6,449 nt of DNA. It comes from Clostridia bacterium. Its GTDB lineage: Bacteria > Bacillota_E > RBS10-35 > JAJYVN01. The notes beneath the pieces were generated by a model that was given only the letters and a program-made list of their open reading frames with translations, did not search any database and was not told where the DNA came from. The stretch covers positions 1 to 6,449 of the forward strand of contig DAHWHT010000057.1 of assembly GCA_027335515.1 (NCBI GenBank). The letters run 5' to 3'. Both the position numbers and the translations under genes were made by a program. Positions 1 through 6,334 of the stretch are shown piece by piece (position 1 is the stretch's first letter; every line of letters begins with the position of its first letter).

Positions 1-36
1 CCCGACGTCCTGGTAGCAGCAACCGCCGCCGGGCCC

Positions 37-846
37 GTGCGCCTGCGGCTGGCGGCGGACCGCGCCGCGCTGTATCGGGACGCGGCCGAGGCGATGCTCC
101 AGGAGGTGCGGACCGCGGCGGAGGCCGACCGCCCCTGCCGACTGATCGTGCCCGTGGGCCCGCGGGGACAGTATGCGGAGTTCGTGCGGCTCTGCCTCGA
201 GCAGCGCCTGCGGCTGGACCACGTGCGCCTGTTCGGCATGGACGAATACCTGGACGTGCACGGCCGCTGGCTGCCCGCCGACCACCCACTGTCGCTGCGC
301 GGCTGGTTGCTTGAGGCCCTGGCGCCGCTGCACCGGTCCGGTCTGAAGCCCGAGGCGGTATCCTTCCCCGACCCCCAGCGGCCCTCGGCCTACAGCGAGG
401 CGCTCGCGGAGGCCGGGGGCGTCGACGCCTGCTTCGGCGGCATCGGCATCCACGGCCACGTCGCCTTCAACGAGCCGCCCGACCTGCGCCACGGCCGACC
501 GGAGCCTGAAACGCTGGCGGACGCCCCGACGCGCGTCGTGGCCCTGACGCCCGAGACGGTCGTCATGAACAGCATTCGCGCCAACGGGGGCGACCTCGCG
601 AACTTTCCCACCCACGCCGTCACCGTCGGCCTGGCGGAGATCCGGGCGGCCAGGAGGCTGCGCCTGTATGCCGACGGCGGCACCTGGCAGCGCAGCGTCC
701 TGCGGCGCGCCCTGTTTTCGCCGCCGGACGTCGCCTGGCCGGTGACGCTGCTGGCAGGCCACCCCGACTACACCCTGACGGCCGACCCGGAGACCGCCGC
801 GCCCACCCACGCCGACGCCGCCGCCGCGGGGGGGCCGGCCCGATGA
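37..846 (+). CDS. NagB-family sugar-phosphate isomerase/deaminase-like protein, divergent active site
   Basis: This 269-residue protein resembles glucosamine-6-phosphate deaminase (E. coli NagB, 266 aa) over its whole length. Recognisable blocks are the N-terminal MRL start, a glycine-bearing loop (PVGPRG, 39-44), GMDEY (67-71), GGIGIHGHVAFNEP (134-147), LTPET (170-174), AVTVGLAEI (194-202) and a C-terminal HPDY block (242-245). NagB converts glucosamine-6-phosphate to fructose-6-phosphate and ammonia in the cytoplasm. Against E. coli NagB, D72 (here D69), H143 (H141) and E148 (E146) are kept. D141 is replaced by H139, phosphate-binding R172 aligns with I180 and K208 with Q218, each followed by Arg. 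It may therefore act on another sugar phosphate or lactone. The GTG at 37 fits the family N-terminus, but the frame is open to the window edge and the ribosome binding site is poor, so a slightly earlier start is possible. It overlaps the next gene by ATGA. The family call is firm; the substrate is unknown. Confidence 0.85.
   Translation: MRLRLAADRAALYRDAAEAMLQEVRTAAEADRPCRLIVPVGPRGQYAEFVRLCLEQRLRLDHVRLFGMDEYLDVHGRWLPADHPLSLRGWLLEALAPLHRSGLKPEAVSFPDPQRPSAYSEALAEAGGVDACFGGIGIHGHVAFNEPPDLRHGRPEPETLADAPTRVVALTPETVVMNSIRANGGDLANFPTHAVTVGLAEIRAARRLRLYADGGTWQRSVLRRALFSPPDVAWPVTLLAGHPDYTLTADPETAAPTHADAAAAGGPAR
828..834 (+). promoter_or_regulatory. G-run ribosome binding site of the amidohydrolase
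   Basis: Seven consecutive G lie 8 nt before the ATG at 843, inside the last codons of the NagB-like gene. A G run can pair with the CCUCC of 16S rRNA, using one G-U pair. With the ATGA overlap it supports this start and coupled translation. Confidence 0.6.
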
Positions 847-1649
847 TCGTGGACTTCCACCACCACCTGCTCAACGAGCCGGACTACGCCGACCGCCTGG
901 TCGAGGCGTGCCGCGCGGCGGGCGTCGACCGCGTCTGCTGCAGCGGGCTGGGGCTGCCCTCGCGCAACTGGCTGGGCGACCTGTCCCCCGGCAACGACGC
1001 CGTGGCCGACGCCATGCGCCGCCACCCCGAAACGATCCTCGGCCTGGGGGTCCTCCACCTGGGGACCGACGGACCCGAGGCCGTCGACCGCCTCGCCGCG
1101 CAGGGCTTTGTCGGCCTCAAGACGACCCGGCCCACGGCCCGCTACGACGACCCGTCCTTCTGGCCGGTCTATGCGCGGGCCGAGGCGCTGGGGCTGCCAA
1201 TGCTGTTCCACACCGGCTTCCTGCTGGTGACCGACCTGGACCTGAGCGTTCCGATCTCCTCGGACTGGATGCGCCCGGTCTGTCTGGACCTGGTCGCGCG
1301 CCGCTTCCCGCGCCTGCGGCTGGTGGCCGCACACATGGGCGTGCCATGGCATGAGGAGGCGGCGATGCTGGCCCGCTACCACCCGAACGTCTGGGTCGAC
1401 TGGAGCGGTTCACCCCAGGGCTGGCGCAACCGCCAGGCGCCGTCGTGGTTCCGTGCGCAACTGTACTGGCCGGACGCCTTCCGCAAGGTCGTCTTCGGCA
1501 GCGACGTCCATTTTCGCGACCTGGCGGCGGCGCTGGCCGATCAGCGGCGGATCTGCGAACTGTGCGACGTGCCCGCCGACGTGCAGGCGGGCATCTTCGG
1601 CGGCACCGCCGCGGCCTGGCTCGGGCTCGAACCGCGCGATCGCTCCTGA
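843..1649 (+). CDS. Metal-dependent amidohydrolase family protein (COG2159 / Amidohydro_2)
   Basis: This 268-residue TIM-barrel hydrolase of the amidohydrolase superfamily is close to the usual length of small COG2159 members. The metal ligands are visible in order: DFHHH at 4-8 (the strand-1 HxH is H6 and H8), FHTG with H123, AAHMG with H164, and FGSDVHF with D221. K93 in GLKTT sits after an earlier strand, but whether it is a carboxylated ligand cannot be told. The family includes hydrolases, lactonases and decarboxylases (for example the aminocarboxymuconate-semialdehyde decarboxylase type), so the reaction is open. No signal peptide or membrane segment is visible; the protein should be cytoplasmic. 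The start is the ATG that overlaps the TGA of the preceding NagB-like gene, with a G run 8 nt upstream. Its neighbour suggests a substrate from sugar-acid, lactone or amino-sugar catabolism, which is inference. It ends 59 bp from the converging dehydrogenase gene. Confidence 0.88.
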   Translation: MIVDFHHHLLNEPDYADRLVEACRAAGVDRVCCSGLGLPSRNWLGDLSPGNDAVADAMRRHPETILGLGVLHLGTDGPEAVDRLAAQGFVGLKTTRPTARYDDPSFWPVYARAEALGLPMLFHTGFLLVTDLDLSVPISSDWMRPVCLDLVARRFPRLRLVAAHMGVPWHEEAAMLARYHPNVWVDWSGSPQGWRNRQAPSWFRAQLYWPDAFRKVVFGSDVHFRDLAAALADQRRICELCDVPADVQAGIFGGTAAAWLGLEPRDRS

Positions 1650-1655
1650 CGGCCG

Positions 1656-1679
1656 GGCGGCCGGCGGGGTACGGCCGCC
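1656..1679. terminator. Possible bidirectional hairpin between converging genes
   Basis: GGCGGCCG (1656-1663) and CGGCCGCC (1672-1679) form a perfect 8-bp stem with an 8-nt loop. It starts 6 bp after the amidohydrolase stop and lies 29 bp beyond the dehydrogenase stop on the other strand. The position suits a shared terminator, but no T tract follows on either strand. It would be a hairpin-only terminator or chance pairing in GC-rich DNA. Confidence 0.3.
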
Positions 1680-1708
1680 GCCGCACCCCGCGGCCATCGG
1701 CACCGCGG

Positions 1709-3148
1709 TCAGGACGGCACCGCGAGGGAGACGAACTTGGTCTCGAGAAAGCCCAGGACGCCCTCGTAGCCGCCCTCGCGGCCCATACCGCTTTCCTTGA
1801 CGCCACCAAAGGGGGCCTGGACGGTCGCGGGCACCGGGTCGTTCACCCCCACGATCCCATACTCCAGGGCCTCGCTGACGCGGACCGCGCGCCCGAGGTC
1901 CCGCGTATACAGGTAGGCGGCCAAACCGTACGGCGTGTCGTTGGCCAGCCGGACGGCCTCGGCCTCGTCCTGGAACGACCACAGCCCGAGCAGCGGCCCA
2001 AACGTCTCCTGGTGGCGCAGCAGGGCCTCGGGCGGCAGATCCGCAAGGACCGTCGGCTCGAAGAAGTAGCCGGGCCCCGGCAGCGCCCCGCCGCCGCACA
2101 GCAGCCGACCGCCCCGGGCCAGGCCGTCTTCCACCTGGGCGCGCACCCGCTCGATCGCCGCCTGCCCGATGAGCGGCCCGACATCCACCGCCGGGTCGTC
2201 GCCGCGCCCGACCTTCAGGGACCGCACCCGCGCCACCAGGCGCTCTGAGAAGGCGGCGGCGATGTCCCGCTGCACGTACAGACGGTTGGCACAGATGCAC
2301 GTCTGACCGGCGTTGCGGAAGCGGGACGAGACCACCCCCTCCACCGCCTGGTCGAGATCCGCGTCGGCAAAGACCAGAAACGGCGCATGCCCGCCAAGCT
2401 CGAGCGAGACCTTCTTCATCTGCGCGGCGGCGCGGCCAAGCAGCATCTTGCCGACCGCCGTCGATCCGGTGAAGGAGATCTTGCGCACCCGCGGATCGGT
2501 GAGAAACACCTCGCCGATGGGCTCCGCCGGACCCGCGACCAGGTTGGCGACCCCCGCCGGCAGACCGGCGTCGTGCAGGCACTGGAAGATGGCGCAGGCC
2601 ACCAGCGGGGTTGCCGGCGCCGGTTTGACGACGGCGGTGCAACCGGCGGCCAGCGCCGGCGCCAACTTGCGGCCAATCATCGAAGCCGGAAAGTTCCATG
2701 GCGTGATGGCCGCCGTCACACCGACCGGCTGGCGCAGGACCAGCAGCCGCTTGCCCCGCGTGGAAGCCGGGATGAGATCGCCGTAAATGCGGCGCGCCTC
2801 CTCGGCGTTCCACTGGAAGTAGTCGGCGGTCATGGCGACCTCTCCGGACGCCTCCCGCAGGGGCTTGCCCTGCTCCAACGTCATCAGGGCGGCAATCGCG
2901 TCGCGCCGTTCCAGGATCCGCTCCGCCGCGCGCCGCAGCACCGCCGCGCGCTCCGGGGCCGGCGTCGCCGCCCACGAAGCGAAGGCCTCGGCGGCAGCGG
3001 CCACGCCCGCGCGCGCATCCGCCGCACCGCCCTGAGCCATGGAACCGACGGCCTCCCCCGTGGCCGGGTTGATCACATCGGCCCTGCCACCATCCGCCGC
3101 CTCTCGGAAGCCTCCATCGATATACAGCTGACCGGACTCCACGCGCAT
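1709..3148 (-). CDS. gabD: NAD(P)-dependent aldehyde dehydrogenase, succinate-semialdehyde dehydrogenase (GabD) type
   Basis: This 479-residue protein matches the ALDH superfamily from end to end and is closest by eye to GabD. Landmarks are TPWNFP (149-154, N152), VVKPAP with K175, FTGST (226-230), LELGG with general base E250, GQTCICANR with nucleophile C284, ETFGP (381-385) and APFGGVKESG (445-454). C284 and C286 form the two-cysteine pattern known as a redox switch in human SSADH. R160 and R278 correspond to the carboxylate-binding arginines of SSADH. The position of E. coli GabD S182, linked to NADP binding, is P178 here, so cofactor choice is uncertain. The expected reaction is succinate semialdehyde to succinate in the cytoplasm, though glutarate semialdehyde or another aldehyde is possible. 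ATG 3148 gives the family N-terminus; GTG 3142 (residue 3) has better spacing from the upstream G run. An earlier in-frame GTG at 3259 would add 37 Arg/Gly-rich residues unlike any ALDH. It lies 111 bp after the DUF255 gene. Confidence 0.92.
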   Translation of the reverse strand: MRVESGQLYIDGGFREAADGGRADVINPATGEAVGSMAQGGAADARAGVAAAAEAFASWAATPAPERAAVLRRAAERILERRDAIAALMTLEQGKPLREASGEVAMTADYFQWNAEEARRIYGDLIPASTRGKRLLVLRQPVGVTAAITPWNFPASMIGRKLAPALAAGCTAVVKPAPATPLVACAIFQCLHDAGLPAGVANLVAGPAEPIGEVFLTDPRVRKISFTGSTAVGKMLLGRAAAQMKKVSLELGGHAPFLVFADADLDQAVEGVVSSRFRNAGQTCICANRLYVQRDIAAAFSERLVARVRSLKVGRGDDPAVDVGPLIGQAAIERVRAQVEDGLARGGRLLCGGGALPGPGYFFEPTVLADLPPEALLRHQETFGPLLGLWSFQDEAEAVRLANDTPYGLAAYLYTRDLGRAVRVSEALEYGIVGVNDPVPATVQAPFGGVKESGMGREGGYEGVLGFLETKFVSLAVPS

Positions 3149-3155
3149 CCCCCCC
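3149..3155 (-). promoter_or_regulatory. G run abutting the dehydrogenase start
   Basis: On the minus strand seven G directly precede ATG 3148, too close to serve it as a normal ribosome binding site. They lie 6 nt before the in-frame GTG at 3142, a workable spacing. This makes 3142 a serious alternative start that removes only two residues. Confidence 0.4.
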
Positions 3156-3159
3156 GGGC

Positions 3160-3186
3160 ACGGGCCCGACCGCGCGTCCGGCCCGT
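3160..3186. repeat. Inverted repeat in the gap before the dehydrogenase gene
   Basis: ACGGGCC (3160-3166) and GGCCCGT (3180-3186) form a 7-bp stem with a 13-nt loop. It begins 11 bp upstream of the dehydrogenase ATG, within the 111-bp gap after the DUF255 stop. It could be an operator, an attenuating hairpin or chance; no T tract or clear promoter boxes are visible in the gap. Confidence 0.3.
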
Positions 3187-3259
3187 TCGTGCACCTTCGC
3201 CGCCGGTTGCCGCACTCCCCTGCCCGCAATCCGCTTCGACCCCGCCGCCGCCCGCGCAC

Positions 3260-5311
3260 TCACCCACCGGCGTCGGCGGCACCGAGGGCGGCCGCCACGT
3301 CCTCGAAACGGTGGGTCGGCGGCAGGCAGGTGCCGTCGCGGCAGACCCAAAGGGTCGGGCGGCCGCCGATGGCGCGGCGCCCCCGCCAGAGCGGCGGCTC
3401 GGCGGCCAGCCCCGGCACACCGCCCGGGTCGACCCGGCTCAGAACCAGGTTCGGGATGGGCAGCCGCCGCAGCCGGTCCAACCACCCCTGCAGCCGTGCG
3501 TCGCCGAGGTCCCCGGCCAGGACCACCTCGACCGGTCCGCGGCGCTGAAGGTCCAGGGCGCAAAGGAGGGTGGAGAGGCCGCGGGGCTGCCGCCGCGCGA
3601 CGGGCGCATACCGCCGCAGCACCGCCGCAGCCGTTTGCGCAAAGCGCCGGTCGTCCACGTACGGCTGCAGGCGCAACAGCACCTGCACCAACACCCCCTG
3701 GGGCGACGGCGTGCCGCCATCCCCGGTGTCCCTTGGCCGCGTCGGCAGGGCCACGCCGCTGGGATCGCCCGGATCCACGGCCTCCGTCAGAAAGAACCCT
3801 TCGCCGCCTGGGTCCGCAAAGCGCGCCACGGCTTGGTGTGCCAGGTCGAAGGCGGCCGCGAGCTGGCGGGTATCGAACGTCGCCTCGTAGAGGTCCAGGA
3901 GCCCCGATCCCAGGTAGGCGTAATCCTCCAGGGTGGCCGCCACGCCCGCCGCGCCACGGCGGTAGCGGCGCCACAGCCCGCCGTCCGGTCGCCGCGCCAC
4001 CCGGATCAGCAGTTCAGCCGCGCGCATCGCCGCCGCCACATACGCCGGCCGTGCCAGCATGCGCCCACCCCGCGCCAGGGCCGAAATGGCCAGGCCGTTC
4101 CAGCCGGTCAGCACCTTGTCGTCCACGGCCGGCGGCGGGCGCCGGGCCCGAAACGCCGCCAGAAGCGCGCGTTGCCTTGGCCAGTCGGGTCCGGGACTCC
4201 CCCGGAGTTGCGGCACGCTGCGCCCGCTCTCCAGGTCGGCGGCGCCGATTCCAAGCAGCGCGGCAACCTCCCGCGCCGTCGCGGCGTCGCCGCAGGCGGA
4301 TTCCACCTCCGCCCGGGTCCAGGTGTAGTAGGCGCCTTCGGCCAGGCTGCCGGACCCGTCCAGGCTGTCGGCGTCCTCGCTGGAGAAAAAGCCGCCGTCC
4401 GGTCCCTGCAGGCGCGCCATCAGGTAGTCGAGCGTATCGGCGGCCACCTCGGCCAGCGCGTCATCCCCGCAACGCTGCCAGGCCGCCAGATAGGCCATGG
4501 GAAGCAAGGCGTTGTCGTACAGCATCTTCTCGAAGTGCGGCACACGCCACTGCGCATCAACGCTGTAGCGGTGGAACCCGCCGCCGACCGCATCGCGCAT
4601 ACCCCCGGCCGCCATGGCGCGCAGGGTGAACACGGCATGGTCCACCGCCTCCCCCCCGGCCCGCAACAGCACGTCCAGGGATTCACAGGACGGGAACTTC
4701 GGCGCCGCGCCAAACCCCCCGTGCTCGCGGTCGGCGTCGAGCAACAACGCCTGGCCGGCGTCCACCACGTCGAGGTCGGGCGGGGCCGCCGCGGCGGGTG
4801 GCGAAGCGGTCGCCACCCGCGTCATGGCCCGCGTCCATTCCGCCGCCACGGCTTCCAGCTCGCCGCGCCGTTCCCGCCAGGCCTGGGCCAGCGCCGCCGC
4901 GACCTGCACGAAGGCGGGCCGACCCCAGCGCGGCTGCGGAGGGAAATAGGTGCCAATGTAAAAGGGGTGCAGTTCCGGCGTCAAAAACACGGTCAGCGGC
5001 CAGCCGCCCTGACCGGTGACTGCCTGGCACAGCCCCTGATACAAGGCGTCGACGTCCGGGCGTTCCTCGCGGTCCACCTTGACCGCGACGAAGGCCCGGT
5101 TGAGCACGCCGGCCACGTCCGGATCGGCGAAGCTCTCGTGTGCCATGACGTGGCACCAGTGGCAGGCCGCGTAGCCGACGCTGAGCAGCACCGGCCGATC
5201 CCCGCCGCGCGCCGCAGCCACGGCCGCAGGCCCCCAGGGATACCATTCCACGGGCTGGTCGGCGTGCTGACGCAGATAGAGACTGGCTTCATCCCCGAGC
5301 CGATTCGGCAC
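3260..5311 (-). CDS. DUF255 thioredoxin-fold protein with C-terminal glycosidase-like barrel (YyaL/SPATA20 type, COG1331)
   Basis: This 683-residue protein has the standard length and layout of the COG1331 family. The N-terminal thioredoxin-like domain (about 1-165) begins with NRLGDEASLYLRQH and WYPWG (23-27). It contains a CHWC motif (C50, C53), DREERPDVD (80-88), GGWPLTVFLTP (102-112, P105 as likely cis-Pro) and GTYFPP (120-125). The (alpha/alpha)6-barrel part carries GGGFHRYSVD (243-252), HFEKMLYDNALL (259-270), SSEDADS (310-316) and LTGWNGL (401-407), and ends with a C657/C662 pair. The usual PSGN-like motif reads PSPQ here (535-538). Family biochemistry is poorly established; a thiol-redox role is inferred from CxxC, and the barrel resembles N-acylglucosamine epimerase-type folds. 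There is no signal peptide. The start is GTG 5311, with eight G ending 7 nt upstream. It follows the nucleotidyltransferase-like gene by 39 bp and probably shares its transcript. Confidence 0.93.
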   Translation of the reverse strand: MPNRLGDEASLYLRQHADQPVEWYPWGPAAVAAARGGDRPVLLSVGYAACHWCHVMAHESFADPDVAGVLNRAFVAVKVDREERPDVDALYQGLCQAVTGQGGWPLTVFLTPELHPFYIGTYFPPQPRWGRPAFVQVAAALAQAWRERRGELEAVAAEWTRAMTRVATASPPAAAAPPDLDVVDAGQALLLDADREHGGFGAAPKFPSCESLDVLLRAGGEAVDHAVFTLRAMAAGGMRDAVGGGFHRYSVDAQWRVPHFEKMLYDNALLPMAYLAAWQRCGDDALAEVAADTLDYLMARLQGPDGGFFSSEDADSLDGSGSLAEGAYYTWTRAEVESACGDAATAREVAALLGIGAADLESGRSVPQLRGSPGPDWPRQRALLAAFRARRPPPAVDDKVLTGWNGLAISALARGGRMLARPAYVAAAMRAAELLIRVARRPDGGLWRRYRRGAAGVAATLEDYAYLGSGLLDLYEATFDTRQLAAAFDLAHQAVARFADPGGEGFFLTEAVDPGDPSGVALPTRPRDTGDGGTPSPQGVLVQVLLRLQPYVDDRRFAQTAAAVLRRYAPVARRQPRGLSTLLCALDLQRRGPVEVVLAGDLGDARLQGWLDRLRRLPIPNLVLSRVDPGGVPGLAAEPPLWRGRRAIGGRPTLWVCRDGTCLPPTHRFEDVAAALGAADAGG

Positions 5312-5318
5312 GCCGCCA

Positions 5319-5326
5319 CCCCCCCC
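5319..5326 (-). promoter_or_regulatory. G-run ribosome binding site of the DUF255 gene
   Basis: Eight G on the minus strand end 7 nt before GTG 5311. The tract decides this start, which also gives the conserved NRLGDEAS opening of the family. Homopolymers of this length are prone to slippage. Confidence 0.6.
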
Positions 5327-5350
5327 GCCCGCCGGTGGTCGCCCTCCCGG

Positions 5351-6145
5351 CTAGCGCAGCCGGGCGTATGCCTGGACCAGGTCCGGCCCATACCCAGCGC
5401 CGTCGAGCAGTTCATCCAAGGTGCGCCGCAGTTCGGCCACCGCATCCGGCACCGCCGCCCCGGCGCCCACCAGCCGCGCGCAGAGCGCGACGAGCCGCTC
5501 CCCCTCGGCAACCACCGCGGTGACGTGGCCGGCCAACCACGGTGCCGGCGGATAGGGTTCCCCGCGCGCCAGCACGGCCAGTTCCAGGGCGGCGCGCGCC
5601 GCCGCCGCCAGGGCCAGCCGCGCACCGAGCGGATCCGCGGCAAGCTGCGCGTCTCCAAGTCCGCCCCGCAGGGTACGGTAGCGCGTGGCGACGAGGGTGG
5701 GAAGCTCCCCGCGCAGGGCGGAGACGGCGGCCTGCAGCAGCGCGGCCACCCGCCCGTCCGGGTCCCGCACGATCGTCCCCCGCTGGAACAGCCACAGCGT
5801 CGCCGGCTCCGCCAGGCGGGTCCGCAGCCAGGCGGCGCTGCGCACCCGCACTTGAACGGGGGGTTTCGGCCGCGGATCCCGCCAAAACAACTCCGACGGC
5901 CGCGCCGCTCCCAGCCGGCGCCAATCGTCGTCGGTCAGCAGCAGTTCCAACTCCCAGGGCAGTTGTCGGTCCGTCCGGCCCAGCGTGTGCGCGCCGCAGA
6001 GCACCACCCCCGCGCCCGTCCACGCCCGACCGAGCCGGCGCAGCCCCGGCAGTTCGGAACCCGGGCCATCCAGATAGGCCCGGGCCGCAGCCGCGAGCCG
6101 TTCGTGCCGTTGCGCAATGACCCCTCCGTCCAGTACCGTTCCCAA
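5351..6145 (-). CDS. Nucleotidyltransferase-fold protein, DUF4037-like, with degenerate metal-binding motif
   Basis: This 264-residue protein reads like a small nucleotidyltransferase domain with a helical C-terminal half. VVLCGAHTLGR (47-57) followed by WELELLL (64-70) has the shape of the GSxxxG...DxD core of the Pol-beta-type superfamily, but the pair of acids is E65-x-E67, the Ser of GS is Ala, and two extra residues separate the parts. WLFQRGTIVRDPDGR (118-132) and the PYPPAPWL stretch (197-204) recall DUF4037-type proteins. The helical part is Ala/Leu/Arg-rich. The substrate is unknown, and it may be an inactive or binding-only member. Start choice is hard because the frame has no ATG. 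TTG 6145 has GGGGG 7 nt upstream and is preferred. GTG 6178 adds 11 residues but has no ribosome binding site. TTG 6343 adds 66 residues rich in Arg and Pro and overlaps the divergent gene. It is the first gene of the minus-strand group. Confidence 0.6.
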   Translation of the reverse strand: MGTVLDGGVIAQRHERLAAAARAYLDGPGSELPGLRRLGRAWTGAGVVLCGAHTLGRTDRQLPWELELLLTDDDWRRLGAARPSELFWRDPRPKPPVQVRVRSAAWLRTRLAEPATLWLFQRGTIVRDPDGRVAALLQAAVSALRGELPTLVATRYRTLRGGLGDAQLAADPLGARLALAAAARAALELAVLARGEPYPPAPWLAGHVTAVVAEGERLVALCARLVGAGAAVPDAVAELRRTLDELLDGAGYGPDLVQAYARLR

Positions 6146-6152
6146 GGCATCG

Positions 6153-6157
6153 CCCCC
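6153..6157 (-). promoter_or_regulatory. G-run ribosome binding site favouring TTG 6145
   Basis: Five G on the minus strand end 7 nt before TTG 6145, the same spacing as at the DUF255 gene. The competing GTG at 6178 lacks a comparable site. Confidence 0.4.
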
Positions 6158-6289
6158 AGGCCCGTCTCGTGCGGTCACAACGTTTCGTGCCGGCTGCCGA
6201 CCGCCCTGCCCGACTTGACGACGGCAGGTGGGATTCCGCCCGCAGACGGCGAAGGAAGCTTGGTCCAGCTTCACAGGTGGTGGTCGGTC

Positions 6290-6313
6290 GCGGTCCCGCC
6301 GCCTGCGGTCCCG
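6290..6313 (+). repeat. 9-bp direct repeat GCGGTCCCG, 15-bp period
   Basis: GCGGTCCCG occurs at 6290-6298 and again at 6305-6313, just ahead of the plus-strand gene at 6335. It could be a tandem regulator-binding site; it also overlaps the arms of the candidate leader structure, and two copies alone are weak evidence. Confidence 0.3.
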
Positions 6314-6321
6314 AACCTCCC

Positions 6322-6327
6322 GGGGGG
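6322..6327 (+). promoter_or_regulatory. G-run ribosome binding site of the edge membrane-protein gene
   Basis: Six G end 7 nt before GTG 6335. The tract is preceded directly by CCTCCC, which is able to fold back on it. It supports the partial gene at the window edge and its start. Confidence 0.5.
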
Positions 6328-6334
6328 TGCATCC

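Larger units (their letters stand above)
6226..6328 (+). promoter_or_regulatory. Candidate structured leader with alternative pairing over the ribosome binding site
   Basis: The divergent intergenic region can be drawn as a long interrupted hairpin. Its helices are 6226-6229 with 6315-6318, 6230-6233 with 6309-6312, 6240-6245 with 6303-6308, one A-C mismatch (6246/6302), then 6247-6251 with 6297-6301. An inner hairpin GAAGCT/AGCTTC lies at 6255-6260 and 6267-6272. The outermost 3' arm, ACCTC at 6315-6319, can instead pair with GGGGT at 6324-6328, which overlaps the G-run ribosome binding site of the next gene. A second hairpin, CCTGCC/GGCAGG (6205-6210, 6223-6228), would compete with the closing helix. 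Such exclusive pairings are typical of riboswitch-like leaders. I match it to no known riboswitch class, and base composition alone makes extensive pairing easy. Confidence 0.3.

Noticed and set aside
1..16. Possible last codons of an upstream plus-strand gene ending at TAG 14-16
   Set aside because: Only four codons are visible, too few to support a coding call.
3149..3259. Arg-rich N-terminal extension of the dehydrogenase from GTG 3259, directly after the DUF255 stop
   Set aside because: The 37 extra residues have no ALDH similarity, whereas the start at 3148 or 3142 gives a normal GabD-length protein.
1410..3974. An 854-codon open frame on the minus strand spanning the dehydrogenase and parts of both neighbours
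   Set aside because: It is Gly/Arg/Ala-rich low-complexity translation with no recognisable domain and runs out of frame with the well-supported dehydrogenase and DUF255 genes; typical of GC-rich DNA.
3496..4629. A 377-codon plus-strand open frame opposite the DUF255 gene
   Set aside because: The translation is Arg/Pro/Ala-rich with no motif, while the opposite strand encodes an intact DUF255 protein; an antisense shadow.
6215..6220. TTGACG resembling a -35 box in the divergent intergenic region
   Set aside because: No -10-like hexamer occurs 16-18 bp downstream (the region reads GCCCGC), so no promoter can be called.
6191..6321. 6S RNA, RNase P, SRP RNA or a known riboswitch in the structured intergenic region
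   Set aside because: The element is shorter than 6S RNA and none of the conserved signature sequences of these RNAs could be found by eye on either strand.
5412..6332. A 306-codon minus-strand frame overlapping the nucleotidyltransferase-like gene
   Set aside because: It is Gly/Ala/Arg-rich and featureless; the alternative frame contains the RDPDGR and PYPPAPWL motifs and has a suitable ribosome binding site.
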